Below are positions 18,503-26,864 of a stretch of 64,000 bases of DNA, piece after piece. The DNA is from JACPVU01 sp964373255. Lineage in GTDB: Archaea; Aenigmatarchaeota; Aenigmatarchaeia; GW2011-AR5. The notes below the pieces were generated by a model. That model made no database searches. It saw only the letters and a list, made by a program, of their open reading frames with translations, and was not told the origin of the DNA. A program made the position numbers and the translations under genes. The stretch's first letter is position 1, and the number at the start of each line of letters is the position of its first letter. Location of the stretch: the NCBI GenBank assembly GCA_964373255.1, contig CAYJTG010000003.1:59025-123024 (forward strand), given 5' to 3'.

Positions 18503-20115
18503 ATACGTTTTTGAAAAATCCTAGAGTGCTCATATGGATTTTTTTCATAGTTGTTTCTATAATTGTTATAGCGCCAAATCCAAATCCACATGGTTTTGTT
18601 GTTGTCTCCGTCAACAGAACAATAGTCAACAATATTGATCTTGGAGAAGTGATTTACACAGTAGACGACAAACCTGCAACAGCCGACATGTTTAACGATA
18701 ATTATTTTGGTATAGTCAAAATTGGCACGGGCAAAGGAATAAAGTATGTGAATCTAAACGGTACGCTCGGCATCGGTGCAAACAGCGTGCCTTCTACAAA
18801 TATAAGGTTCGGGCTTGACATAAAAGGTGGTGTCCGTGCCATCCTCGAGCCCAACGTTTCTACAAACGCAACTTTAGATCAGGTAATATCCACGCTTGAG
18901 GAGAGAATCAACTTCTATGGTCTGCGCGAGTCTGTCTTCAAACCGATTTATTACGAGGGTAAAGGCTTCATAGAAGTAAACATAGCAGGCGGCACAAAAG
19001 AGGAACTCAAAAATCTTATAGAGAGTCAGGGAAACTTCGAGGCCAGGATACCGTTTACCGTATCTGTAACGGGCAACCAATTCGCGCTGAAACTGGACAA
19101 AAATTATGCAGTGCCTGTAGAAAATTCTTCCATAGTTATCGACGGCAAAAATGTACATACCGGCGAGCCGTTTTATTTGTCGGGCATTGATTTCATGCTC
19201 AACGACATAAATTCCGGCCGCGTTAACATCACCGCAAAAGTCTTTGGTGGTGATGACGTAGTCACAGTATTTCTAGATCCGCAGAGAACAAGAATAGAAA
19301 AGCTGGCAGACGGCTACAGCTGGACGTTCTCAGTTCAGCTGAGCAAAACAGGCGCGCAGAAATTTGCATACGTCACAAACAATATCAACCAGCTCGCCAC
19401 AGGATACCTGGAATCGCCGATAGTCTTTTACCTGGACGGTAATTTAGTAGATTCTCTCAACATAGCATCATCTCTTAAAGGCAGAACAGAAACAGAGATC
19501 GCAATTAGCGGCGGCGCCGACACACAAAAAGAATCCTCCCGTGAGATGGTACAGCTGCAGTCGATACTGCGATCGGGCGCGCTCCCGACTACCGTTGAGA
19601 TTGTCCAGCTTGACACTGTTTCTCCAACCCTTGGCGCAGGGTTCCTGAAGAGTGCTATCTTTGCTGCGCTTGCTGCGCTGCTTGGCGTCATTATTTTTGT
19701 ATCGCTGCGGTACAGAAAGCCAAAGCTGGTCGTACCGATGATTTTTATATCAATAACAGAAATACTTATTGTCATTGGCGTGTCGACCATTATTGGATGG
19801 ACGGTTGACCTAGCCGCTATAGCAGGCATAATCGCGTCAGTCGGCACAGGCATAAGCGACCAGATAATAATTCTTGACCGCGCATTAAGAAAAGAGGGGG
19901 AATACGAAGAAACGCTTCATGAAAAAATAAAGAAGGCGTTCTTTGTCGTTTTCGGCACAGCCGGCACTGTTATTGCGGCGATGCTGCCGCTTATGTTTAT
20001 CGGCTTCGGGCTGCTGCGCGGCTTCGCACTCATAACGATAATAGGCGTGCTTGTAGGAATCCTGGTAACGCGCCCTACCTACGGCGTTATTATTGAACGC
20101 CTCATGAAGGAATAG
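18499..20115 (+). CDS. secD: Protein-export membrane protein SecD
   Basis: 538 aa. The ATG at 18499 overlaps the secF stop (ATGA), which decides the start. A single N-terminal membrane segment is followed by a large extracytoplasmic region beginning with FGLDIKGGVRAILEP, the SecD signature, and by five membrane segments at the C-terminus (about residues 385-535) including GIIASVGTGISDQIIILDR. With SecF it forms the RND-like accessory of the Sec translocon. The gene is convergent with nac, and a type B palindrome fills the gap. Confidence 0.92.
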   Translation: MNTFLKNPRVLIWIFFIVVSIIVIAPNPNPHGFVVVSVNRTIVNNIDLGEVIYTVDDKPATADMFNDNYFGIVKIGTGKGIKYVNLNGTLGIGANSVPSTNIRFGLDIKGGVRAILEPNVSTNATLDQVISTLEERINFYGLRESVFKPIYYEGKGFIEVNIAGGTKEELKNLIESQGNFEARIPFTVSVTGNQFALKLDKNYAVPVENSSIVIDGKNVHTGEPFYLSGIDFMLNDINSGRVNITAKVFGGDDVVTVFLDPQRTRIEKLADGYSWTFSVQLSKTGAQKFAYVTNNINQLATGYLESPIVFYLDGNLVDSLNIASSLKGRTETEIAISGGADTQKESSREMVQLQSILRSGALPTTVEIVQLDTVSPTLGAGFLKSAIFAALAALLGVIIFVSLRYRKPKLVVPMIFISITEILIVIGVSTIIGWTVDLAAIAGIIASVGTGISDQIIILDRALRKEGEYEETLHEKIKKAFFVVFGTAGTVIAAMLPLMFIGFGLLRGFALITIIGVLVGILVTRPTYGVIIERLMKE

Positions 20116-20118
20116 AAT

Positions 20119-20209
20119 AGTATCTCCGAAAGTGAGGTATACGCCTCTTGGCGTATACCTCGGTAGAGGATTACTGCCAACAGGCAGTAATCCAACTTTC
20201 GGAGATACT
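20119..20209. repeat. Multi-armed palindromic element, type B copy 1 (91 bp)
   Basis: A perfect 15-bp outer stem (AGTATCTCCGAAAGT and its complement at the far end) encloses two hairpins: one with arms GAGGTATACGCC / GGCGTATACCTC, the other with arms GGATTACTGCC / GGCAGTAATCC. A second copy, identical and inverted, lies at 34142-34232. This copy fills the gap between the convergent 3' ends of secD and nac. Apparent reading frames running through it are palindrome artefacts. Confidence 0.93.
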
Positions 20210-20218
20210 GTAGAAAGT

Positions 20219-20584
20219 TCATTTTTCTTCTTTCTCGGCTTCTCTCAGCTCTACGATGGCTTTTGCCAGGTCATTGTCAAGCTCCTCGAGCTTTTTGACG
20301 ACCGTCTCCCTGTCTTTGCCGGTCTTGTCCATAACCATTTTTATGTCGTCCTCGTTGACTGGCACGGACTCCGAGACCTCGCCCGTAACCTGGTAGATGT
20401 CGCGGCCCATCATATTAGCCAGCATGACCTCCGGGTTGGAGATTATTATGCTCTTCGATTTTGTTTTTATGACAACTACGTCCGCAGGAATCTGCTGCAC
20501 ATTCATGTTTAGTTTCTTCATCACCTTTTCAAGCTTTTTCGGGTCGGGCGCTCCAAACATTGTACCACCAATTTGCCTTGGCAT
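20219..20584 (-). CDS. nac: Archaeal nascent polypeptide-associated complex protein (NAC)
   Basis: 121 aa from the ATG at 20584 (MPRQIGGTMFG); the longer frame runs into a palindromic repeat and is not credible. The central NAC domain includes VVVIKTKSKSIIISNPEV, and the C-terminus holds a UBA-like helical region (EDDIKMVMDKTGKDRETVVKKLEE). Archaeal NAC is a homodimer that binds ribosomes and emerging chains. The gene is convergent with secD and divergent from the TctA-like gene. Confidence 0.9.
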   Translation of the reverse strand: MPRQIGGTMFGAPDPKKLEKVMKKLNMNVQQIPADVVVIKTKSKSIIISNPEVMLANMMGRDIYQVTGEVSESVPVNEDDIKMVMDKTGKDRETVVKKLEELDNDLAKAIVELREAEKEEK

Positions 20585-20595
20585 TGTCAACTTAA

Positions 20596-20675
20596 GGAGC
20601 ACATAGTGGAATCGAAGATTCCACTTGTGCAGGTGAAGCTTTGCTTCACCATGCATTAGCCGTTGCTAATGCTCC
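20596..20675. repeat. Multi-armed palindromic element, type D
   Basis: Three consecutive hairpins lie inside a short GGAGC/GCTCC outer stem: GTGGAATC/GATTCCAC, GGTGAAGC/GCTTCACC and GCATTAGC/GCTAATGC. The middle arm is nearly the same as an arm in the type C elements at 52722 and 61140, so the families share modules. It lies just upstream of the nac start codon, in the gap before the divergent TctA-like gene. Confidence 0.8.
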
Positions 20676-20730
20676 AGAAAGGGGTGTTATCATTTGCCTT
20701 TAATTATTTTCATTCCCTAAATTTAAAGGT

Positions 20731-21918
20731 ATGCTGGAAATATTTTTGTTTCTGGTACTGGGAATTATTCTTGGCATAGTCATGGGGCTGATACCTGGCG
20801 TGCATCCCAACATGATTGTCTTGCTGGTTCCGCTTTTCGCCGCGCTGTCGCTTAACCCGTTCAATATCTTGGCGCTCATTATTTCTATGGGCATAACAAA
20901 TTCATTTGTAGATTTTGTTCCATCCATCATGCTCGGCGCCGCAGACCCAGGAAAGGAACTTTCTGTTTTGCCTGGGCACCGTCTGCTATCAGCTGGCCAC
21001 GGTTACGAGGCCGTGAAACTTGCAGTCGTAGGCGGCCTAGGCGCTGTCATTTTGGTTTCACTGCTTCTTCCTGTCCTGCTTTTCGCCATCCCGGTAATTT
21101 ATGATACAATAACGCCTCATATCTATCTTCTCCTGATATTTGTCGTGCTCCTAATGGTCTTGTCTGAAAACGGGAAGAAGAAAATGCTCGCACTGCTGGT
21201 TTTCTTTTTATCAGGTCTGACGGGCATTATGACCAGCCATCTGCCCGTTGACAGCACGATAATTTTATTTCCTATATTTTCGGGTTACTTTGGTGCGAGC
21301 ATGCTTTTACTCCAGATACGCAGAAAAACGGCGCTCCAGCGCCAGACACTGTCGTACGACTTTGTTTCAAAAAAGACGGTGAACAGGTCTGTTATCTCAG
21401 GAACGCTAGGCGGCGTAGCATCAGGCTTCCTGCCTGGCATTGGTTCCAGCGAAATAGCAACATTAGCGACGGTGGATAAAAATGACAGATCTTTTCTTCT
21501 CACTATAGGCGCACTCACATCGGCAAATATGATTCTGTCTGTGCTGAGCCTGTACCTGATAAGCCACTCGCGAAGCGGGCTGGCTGTAGCTATAAGCCAG
21601 TTAATTACCCTGACCTTTGCAGATGTAATTTTTATCGTTGCCCTGGTGCTGGTTGCCTCTAGCGTATCGGTTGTCGTGACGCTCGTACTGGCGCGTGTGG
21701 CTGTAAATTACATTTCAAAAATTAACTACGCTATTTTAGGAAAGTTTGTGATTGCAATGATAGTGATCGTGGCGTTTATATTTACAGGTCCTCTTGGTAT
21801 TTTTCTTCTGGCTGTGTGCACGGCCCTAGGCGTTTTGACGAATTTTCTCGGGATAAAGCGCGGGAATCTCATGGGTGTGCTCATACTTCCGACGATCTTA
21901 TTTTACGCTGGCCTGTAG
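20731..21918 (+). CDS. TctA/DUF112-like integral membrane permease
   Basis: 395 aa with about ten hydrophobic segments. The N-terminal GLIPGVHPNMIVLLVPL and the internal repeat GFLPGIGSSEIATLATV resemble the duplicated P-G motifs of tripartite tricarboxylate transporter large subunits (TctA). Archaeal homologues usually lack obvious TctB/TctC partners, and none is seen here either, so a tricarboxylate substrate should not be assumed. It is transcribed alone, divergent from nac. Confidence 0.75.
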   Translation: MLEIFLFLVLGIILGIVMGLIPGVHPNMIVLLVPLFAALSLNPFNILALIISMGITNSFVDFVPSIMLGAADPGKELSVLPGHRLLSAGHGYEAVKLAVVGGLGAVILVSLLLPVLLFAIPVIYDTITPHIYLLLIFVVLLMVLSENGKKKMLALLVFFLSGLTGIMTSHLPVDSTIILFPIFSGYFGASMLLLQIRRKTALQRQTLSYDFVSKKTVNRSVISGTLGGVASGFLPGIGSSEIATLATVDKNDRSFLLTIGALTSANMILSVLSLYLISHSRSGLAVAISQLITLTFADVIFIVALVLVASSVSVVVTLVLARVAVNYISKINYAILGKFVIAMIVIVAFIFTGPLGIFLLAVCTALGVLTNFLGIKRGNLMGVLILPTILFYAGL

Positions 21919-22243
21919 AATGAAATCCTGAAAAATGTAATTATAGCATGGTTTTATAGATGTGATAAAACTCTTATAGTGAATCAATTCTATGTTCTGC
22001 CAGGATTGCATCAGCATGCAAAGGGAATGCAAACAGCTTGTATGAGTTGAAACGACTATTTCTGGCTTTTCATGTAGATATAATGAGCTTTCATGCTGTT
22101 TCTTCATAGAAACCGTCAGAAAAATTTCAGCTTACTAGTTACAACGAGGAAATAATATTCTGTTTGCCTTCTTGTATTGCTATAAAAACGTTATTTTGCA
22201 ATGATTCCTATGAAGTAAGTCAGGCTTACTTTATTTTTGGAGT
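21919..22243. other. Noncoding gap, no feature recognised
   Basis: 325 bases between the TctA-like gene and the DUF1931 gene. No credible ORF, tRNA or C/D-box pattern was recognised. It presumably holds the terminator of the first gene and the promoter of the second. Confidence 0.5.
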
Positions 22244-22252
22244 GTGATAACG

Positions 22253-22429
22253 ATGGGAGACGCATTGGTTGTAAAAAGCAAGGTTCGTGCATGGGCAAAG
22301 AAGAAGAAAATGAATCTTGGTGGCGACGCCGTTGACGCGCTAAACAAGGAAATTGTAAGGCTTGTTGACCGCGCATCGGAGCGTGCAAAGGCTAATAGAA
22401 GGTCGACGATAAAGGGCAGAGACGTTTAA
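22253..22429 (+). CDS. DUF1931 histone-fold protein
   Basis: 58 aa basic protein. The segment KSKVRAWAKKKKMNLGG followed by DALNKEIVRLVDRASERA, AKANRRSTIKGRDV resembles DUF1931, a small archaeal family with a histone-like fold. The RSTIKGRDV ending parallels the RKTVMRSDI end of true histones. The ATG at 22253 follows GTGATAAC; the frame also opens at a GTG three codons earlier. It probably binds DNA as part of chromatin, alongside the HMf-type histone at 51380. Confidence 0.75.
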   Translation: MGDALVVKSKVRAWAKKKKMNLGGDAVDALNKEIVRLVDRASERAKANRRSTIKGRDV

Positions 22430-22491
22430 AAAGATGCTGAAAAGAATACAATATTTTAGTTTTCTTTTTATTTTAATCATGCTAGAAAAAA

Positions 22492-22689
22492 TTACCCGAT
22501 ATAATTTTCATCTTCTTCCGGTGTTGTGTCCTCGGGCATTTGGTTTTCTGGTGTGTTCTCGAGTTCCGGCTTCCTGCTCCTTCTTATACGCTCGACGGGG
22601 CCGAGGTATTTGCTTGTAACCTTCTTCCCGTTCCTAATAGAAGAATAATAATATTTTCTGCCGTTGATTACCTTTATGTGCCTGTTCAT
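22492..22689 (-). CDS. Small conserved-looking protein of unknown function
   Basis: 65 aa. The N-terminal half (residues 1-32) reads as a small beta-rich unit, IKVINGRKYYYSSIRNGKK followed by VTSKYLGPVERI. The C-terminal half is acidic and proline-rich, likely disordered. The first part resembles short archaeal proteins with a KYYYxSxRxGxKVxSKYLG pattern; no function is known to me. It lies between the DUF1931 gene and a type E palindrome. Confidence 0.6.
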   Translation of the reverse strand: MNRHIKVINGRKYYYSSIRNGKKVTSKYLGPVERIRRSRKPELENTPENQMPEDTTPEEDENYIG

Positions 22690-22794
22690 GCGCTACCACT
22701 TTCCGTTCGACTGTAGACATGTCGTGGTCTGCAGTATTTAAAATTTTAGTTAGCGCAATTGCTAAATCGTAAAACATAAAATGCGTGTAAGATT

Positions 22795-22914
22795 GGCACT
22801 GTCACCTTAACGGCTGTTGAAACAAACTGACGCACTAAAGTGCGTCTATCTGCTTTGACAACAGCCCTTTCTGGGTGGTTAGCAATGGCTAACCACCCTT
22901 AAGTTGACAGTGCC
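22795..22914. repeat. Multi-armed palindromic element, type E
   Basis: The outer stem is GGCACTGTCA...TGACAGTGCC, extended by TTAA on both sides. Inside are a branched arm closed by GGCTGTTG/CAACAGCC that contains hairpin GACGCACT/AGTGCGTC, and a second hairpin GGGTGGTTAGC/GCTAACCACCC with a 4-base loop. It lies 20 bases beyond the 3' end of polB. The same outer-stem-plus-arms plan is seen in the other palindromic elements. Confidence 0.88.
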
Positions 22915-22933
22915 TGAAAGATTGAAGAAAATG

Positions 22934-25663
22934 TTATTCAAGTACGACCTTCTTTCCCAATGAGCCGTGGAAGCTGATGAGGACCTCTCCGCCGCAGTCG
23001 CACAGGCCTCTTATAGGCGCGCGCCTGTAGCTACGGTTGCACGATTTGCACACAAATTCGTCCCATCCGCCCAGTTCGCCGGCTGTATTTTCGTTCGTAT
23101 CTTCGGTATGGTTGTATGCGATGTCGATGTCCTTTTTTGTGGTGCGCCTTTTTCCCAGCAGCAGGTCTCCTAAGCTTACCTGCCGTCCGTTTCCAAGCAG
23201 CTCTGACTTTTCGACGCCTACCGCAGAGAGAATTCTTTCTATCGGCGGAAACAGCTGGCTCTCGATATAGTAGTTCGAGTCGATTGGTATGTTGTGCTTC
23301 TCGGCGTACGCCGGGTCTTCTGCGCGCTTTGAAAGCATCAGGTTGCCCTTGATAATAACAAATCCTATCCGATCGCCGATCTTTGGCGCGTCGTATGGGT
23401 TTCTTGCCGCAAGCTTCCTTGCAAGCTCTATGTGCGGAAGAATGCCTTTGTAGCTGTCCAGCCCCTGTGTGATGCCCTTTATGATTGTCAGTTTTTCCAT
23501 CGGTATCTCGTTCTTGCGCAGCTTGTTCAATATGCCCTTTATGTAATCTATTGCCTTCTGTACGTCCCCTTCCTTGAGTATTATGTTCAGCGTTGTCATC
23601 ATCGTCTCGCTCACGAGGGCACACCAATCTCTTCGCACGGTCTCGATGCCGCGCATGTCTATCTCATCGGTCCACCCGTTATCTGTCTGTTCGAACTTCC
23701 AGCCGGCGTATCTCTTTTTTGACAGGATAAGAAACGTCCTGTATATTTTCTCAAACTGCAGTTCCAGCTGGCCTGGCAGGTTTTCTGTGACGAATTCTGA
23801 TATCTTTTTGCCAGTCTCTTTGGCCTCATCCAGATTGGTCGTTTTTGTCTTGATGAACATGGAATCCGTGTCAGCGTACAGAACCTCAAGCCCAAATTCT
23901 TTTTCCACCAGATTTTTTGTCTTTTCCAGATTTTCGCGCCCGAAGGCTGTTATAGAGTTCGCAACGTCGATCATGTAAAGCCTTGCCCTCACGTATCCCG
24001 TATACCCGTAGAACGAGTTTGACATGTCCTTCAATGCGAGCTGCTTGGCGTTGAGGATTCTTCTTTCTTCGCCGGTTTTTGTTTTCATGAGTCCTTTAAT
24101 TTTGCTTCGCGTCTCGATAAGCCTTTCCAAAACAGAGGGAAATATTCCCTTGTATAAGTCTTGGTCCACGAAAAGTGTGCCGATCGGCGATTCGTGGTGC
24201 TTTAGATCTGCTGTCTCTGATGTAAGGACGCTGTCTGGCGAAATGTTGTACGTCCTCATGATGGAAGGGTAGAGGCTCTTGAAATCCAGGACTATGACGC
24301 ACGTATCTGCGTGCAGGCCTTTATTTGGCTCCAGCACGGTGGCGCCCTTGAGCTCTTTTTCTTCTCGTTCTTTTGTGCGCCTGTAGAGCTCCTGCCTGGA
24401 GTGCGCCGATGACATGACAACATCCCTTTTCTTAAACTCGTGAAGAAGCATTGTCTCTATCCTTTTTGTCTGCCCACCGAAGGTATCCTGAAGAAGGACG
24501 CCTGATATCTTTGAAAGCTCAAAGAATTTGTTGAGCATTCCCTTTTCTATGAGCAGTTTCATCGACAGGTCCGCGTCCTTTCTCGAGTACTCAATGAATT
24601 TTACCATATTCTGCCTTGTGCTGTTCCAGAGCTCTGCCATCTCCGAGTACGCAACCCCGTGTTTTTCCTCGTCGAGGAGCTTCTTTGCTACTGTTCTTAG
24701 GTCGTAGCGGTGCAGCTTTACCCACGGGTCTCTTTTCAGTATCTGGTAGGGGTCAACAACAACGCGCCCGGCTACAATAAACTCCTGGGTTATGCCATAA
24801 GTTTTGGAAAATGCGTCCTTGTCACACCTTCCTATTGACAAAGGCAGCTTGTTTTGCTTTAGCCTTTCGATTATGTAAGGCAGGTCAAATGAATTTATGT
24901 TGTAGCCTGTTATTATGTCGGGATCATAAGAATCGATAATGCACAGCAACTCTTCGAGCATCTCCTTTTCGTTTCTAAAGCCCCTTACGCCGTCGCCAAA
25001 AAATGGTTTCGCCACAAGAACTGTGGATTTTGAGCCCCTGAAGTCCGGCCTGAAAGAGAGCGATACCATAACGATTGGGTCGTGCCTCGCGTCAACGGGC
25101 TTTTTGTCGTCCGAAGGTATGCATTCAATATCAAGGGCCATATAGCTGAGTGGCGCGTTCTCCAGGCTCTCAACGGGGTTTATTTTGTCTGCCTTGTAAG
25201 CCGCGACCTTTGACCTCACTGTTTTTTGTTCGTGTGTGCCTTCGACCTCTACCCACTGCATGCCGTTAAGTCCGTGGTCTACCATGAACCTGTACTTGAA
25301 CATGATATCCGCTTCGTACACGTCCTGTGCGATACCTGTGGATATGAGCTTCTCCCTGACGTGCGGCACGTCCTGCGGGTTGAACAGCATGACCTTGAGC
25401 ATCTTTGTTTTGCTCTTCTGATAGCCGAGCGGGATGAATTTTTCTGTTGGCTCGATGTCTTTTATTTCTTTCATGCCCTCGACGGCCGTAATGGCTTTTC
25501 CTGCCGTCATTTTTTCGCTCAGCCTCATGTAGAAGTAGGGAGTTACCTTGTCGTAAAGTACACAGCACGGTGCCCCGTTTTCTGTGCGCCCAAATATTCT
25601 TATAATGGGCTTGTTAGTATTGACAAAATAGTCTATGTCTAATATCTGCATTTTGAAAAGCAT
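22934..25663 (-). CDS. polB: Family B DNA polymerase with DP2-like C-terminal zinc module
   Basis: 909 aa from the ATG at 25663, preceded by GGGGGT. The proofreading motifs are intact: LDIECIP (ExoI), NINSFDLPYI (ExoII) and YSRKDADLSM (ExoIII). The polymerase motifs are intact too: DFKSLYPSIM (A), KQLALKDMSNSFYG (B) and YADTDSMF (C). The protein is about 100 residues longer than typical archaeal PolB. The extra C-terminus holds C872-x2-C875-x12-C888-x-C890 in the context YRRAPIRGLCDCGGEV, resembling the zinc module at the end of the PolD large subunit DP2. It is the third gene of orc1 -> DP1 -> polB, where DP2 would be expected. Confidence 0.95.
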   Translation of the reverse strand: MLFKMQILDIDYFVNTNKPIIRIFGRTENGAPCCVLYDKVTPYFYMRLSEKMTAGKAITAVEGMKEIKDIEPTEKFIPLGYQKSKTKMLKVMLFNPQDVPHVREKLISTGIAQDVYEADIMFKYRFMVDHGLNGMQWVEVEGTHEQKTVRSKVAAYKADKINPVESLENAPLSYMALDIECIPSDDKKPVDARHDPIVMVSLSFRPDFRGSKSTVLVAKPFFGDGVRGFRNEKEMLEELLCIIDSYDPDIITGYNINSFDLPYIIERLKQNKLPLSIGRCDKDAFSKTYGITQEFIVAGRVVVDPYQILKRDPWVKLHRYDLRTVAKKLLDEEKHGVAYSEMAELWNSTRQNMVKFIEYSRKDADLSMKLLIEKGMLNKFFELSKISGVLLQDTFGGQTKRIETMLLHEFKKRDVVMSSAHSRQELYRRTKEREEKELKGATVLEPNKGLHADTCVIVLDFKSLYPSIMRTYNISPDSVLTSETADLKHHESPIGTLFVDQDLYKGIFPSVLERLIETRSKIKGLMKTKTGEERRILNAKQLALKDMSNSFYGYTGYVRARLYMIDVANSITAFGRENLEKTKNLVEKEFGLEVLYADTDSMFIKTKTTNLDEAKETGKKISEFVTENLPGQLELQFEKIYRTFLILSKKRYAGWKFEQTDNGWTDEIDMRGIETVRRDWCALVSETMMTTLNIILKEGDVQKAIDYIKGILNKLRKNEIPMEKLTIIKGITQGLDSYKGILPHIELARKLAARNPYDAPKIGDRIGFVIIKGNLMLSKRAEDPAYAEKHNIPIDSNYYIESQLFPPIERILSAVGVEKSELLGNGRQVSLGDLLLGKRRTTKKDIDIAYNHTEDTNENTAGELGGWDEFVCKSCNRSYRRAPIRGLCDCGGEVLISFHGSLGKKVVLE

Positions 25664-25715
25664 AATAATACCCCCGAATGAAACATTTCGTTTTATTTCA
25701 TAATGTTCTTTACTA

Positions 25716-26822
25716 TTACTTTCCGAATATCTGGACCTGCTTTGCATCCCTTGTTTCAAGGTCGATGACAACCGGCCGGAAGTCTGCGAGCATCGACCCT
25801 GATGTGGCTATTGTAACTGATTTGTAATTCGTGACCTGTGACCCGCTGGCGTGGCCGAAGCACACGATGTCCGGGGTGTCTTCGAGCACAAAGTAATTTT
25901 CCTCTGATACCGCCTTTCCGTGGCCGAGGTAACGCTTTTTTAGCATGCTTAATTCAAATTCGTGTATGACGAGTATCTTTACCCCGTTTATCTCCAGAAA
26001 CGCCGGATCGCTCAGTGATAATATTTTCCCCGTGCTGAACTGAACCGGCAGTCTTGGATAAGCGCCGCGTGTGTCCCGCTCGCCCGGGATAAATACAACC
26101 TCTTTTTCTCTGCAGTACCTGTCTACCATTCGTTCGAACGTGCCTATATCACCGACGTCGCCTGCCACAACAAGGTATTTTATATCTTCATTCTCAAACC
26201 ATAAAAAGAATTTTTCTATTTCACCGATAGGCGCCTCATCGATCATCAGGTTAGAAACAAGGCACACTTTCCCCCAGCCGACAGTTGGCTGTCGCAGCGG
26301 TATGTCCGGCTGTATGACCTGCTTTCCGAACAGGATGTTTTTTGATGAAATGGCCCTTATCGCAACGACGTCGTCTGTACCTATATCAGGCTTACCCTCA
26401 AAAATGATTGAGGCCGCCCCTGTGTTGTCTTCGATATCGACGGTGGTCTTGTCGCCGTTGTCCCTTATGTCACGCACAATTCCTATAACGTAGGACTCAT
26501 CGAGGTACGCGCCGACCTTGTTTATCGAGACGAACGGTTTTCTTATTCTGCTTGTCAGTATTTCTCTGATTTTTTCGTACTTTGCCCTGTAAAAATTTGC
26601 AAAATCATCTGGTGTCAGCGTGGTTTTCGGCGCTGTCAGATTTTTGATTATTTTTATTTCGTCTTTTTTTGCTGCGCTTTCTCTGTGCGCAAAATCCGGC
26701 CTATCGAGTACGAGGTCTCCGCCAACCATGCCGCTGATTTGTTCGTCTGTTATCGTTGCTAACAAATCCGGTGTCAGAAGCTTGCCCTTGCTCAGCAGCT
26801 TTTTTACGATTTCCTCTTTCAT
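25716..26822 (-). CDS. polB-small: DNA polymerase D small subunit (DP1) / B-subunit homologue, degenerate phosphoesterase
   Basis: 368 aa from the ATG at 26822, preceded by GGCGG. An N-terminal helical region and an OB fold (about residues 85-175, with DIEDNTGAASIIF) precede a calcineurin-like phosphoesterase domain. Compared with active DP1, its metal motifs are altered: the DxH motif is SNLM, GNHD is GERD, and the final GHxH is GHAS. Only GD and one His (VIHEF) remain. It is shorter than typical DP1 (480-620 aa). It should still work as a scaffold for a polymerase C-terminus, here probably the downstream PolB. Confidence 0.85.
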   Translation of the reverse strand: MKEEIVKKLLSKGKLLTPDLLATITDEQISGMVGGDLVLDRPDFAHRESAAKKDEIKIIKNLTAPKTTLTPDDFANFYRAKYEKIREILTSRIRKPFVSINKVGAYLDESYVIGIVRDIRDNGDKTTVDIEDNTGAASIIFEGKPDIGTDDVVAIRAISSKNILFGKQVIQPDIPLRQPTVGWGKVCLVSNLMIDEAPIGEIEKFFLWFENEDIKYLVVAGDVGDIGTFERMVDRYCREKEVVFIPGERDTRGAYPRLPVQFSTGKILSLSDPAFLEINGVKILVIHEFELSMLKKRYLGHGKAVSEENYFVLEDTPDIVCFGHASGSQVTNYKSVTIATSGSMLADFRPVVIDLETRDAKQVQIFGK

Positions 26823-26864
26823 GCTAAAGATACCGCCTTTATAGATCAAAACGTCTCTTGATGA

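Noticed and set aside
20132..20512. Plus-strand frame of 126 codons beginning inside the type B palindrome
   Set aside because: It is antisense to nac and its first 26 codons come from palindrome sequence that also appears in frame at 34 kb. nac explains the region.
23031..23627. 198-codon minus-strand frame rich in Arg, His and Gly
   Set aside because: It overlaps polB in another frame, has low-complexity composition of a shadow frame, and shows no domain.
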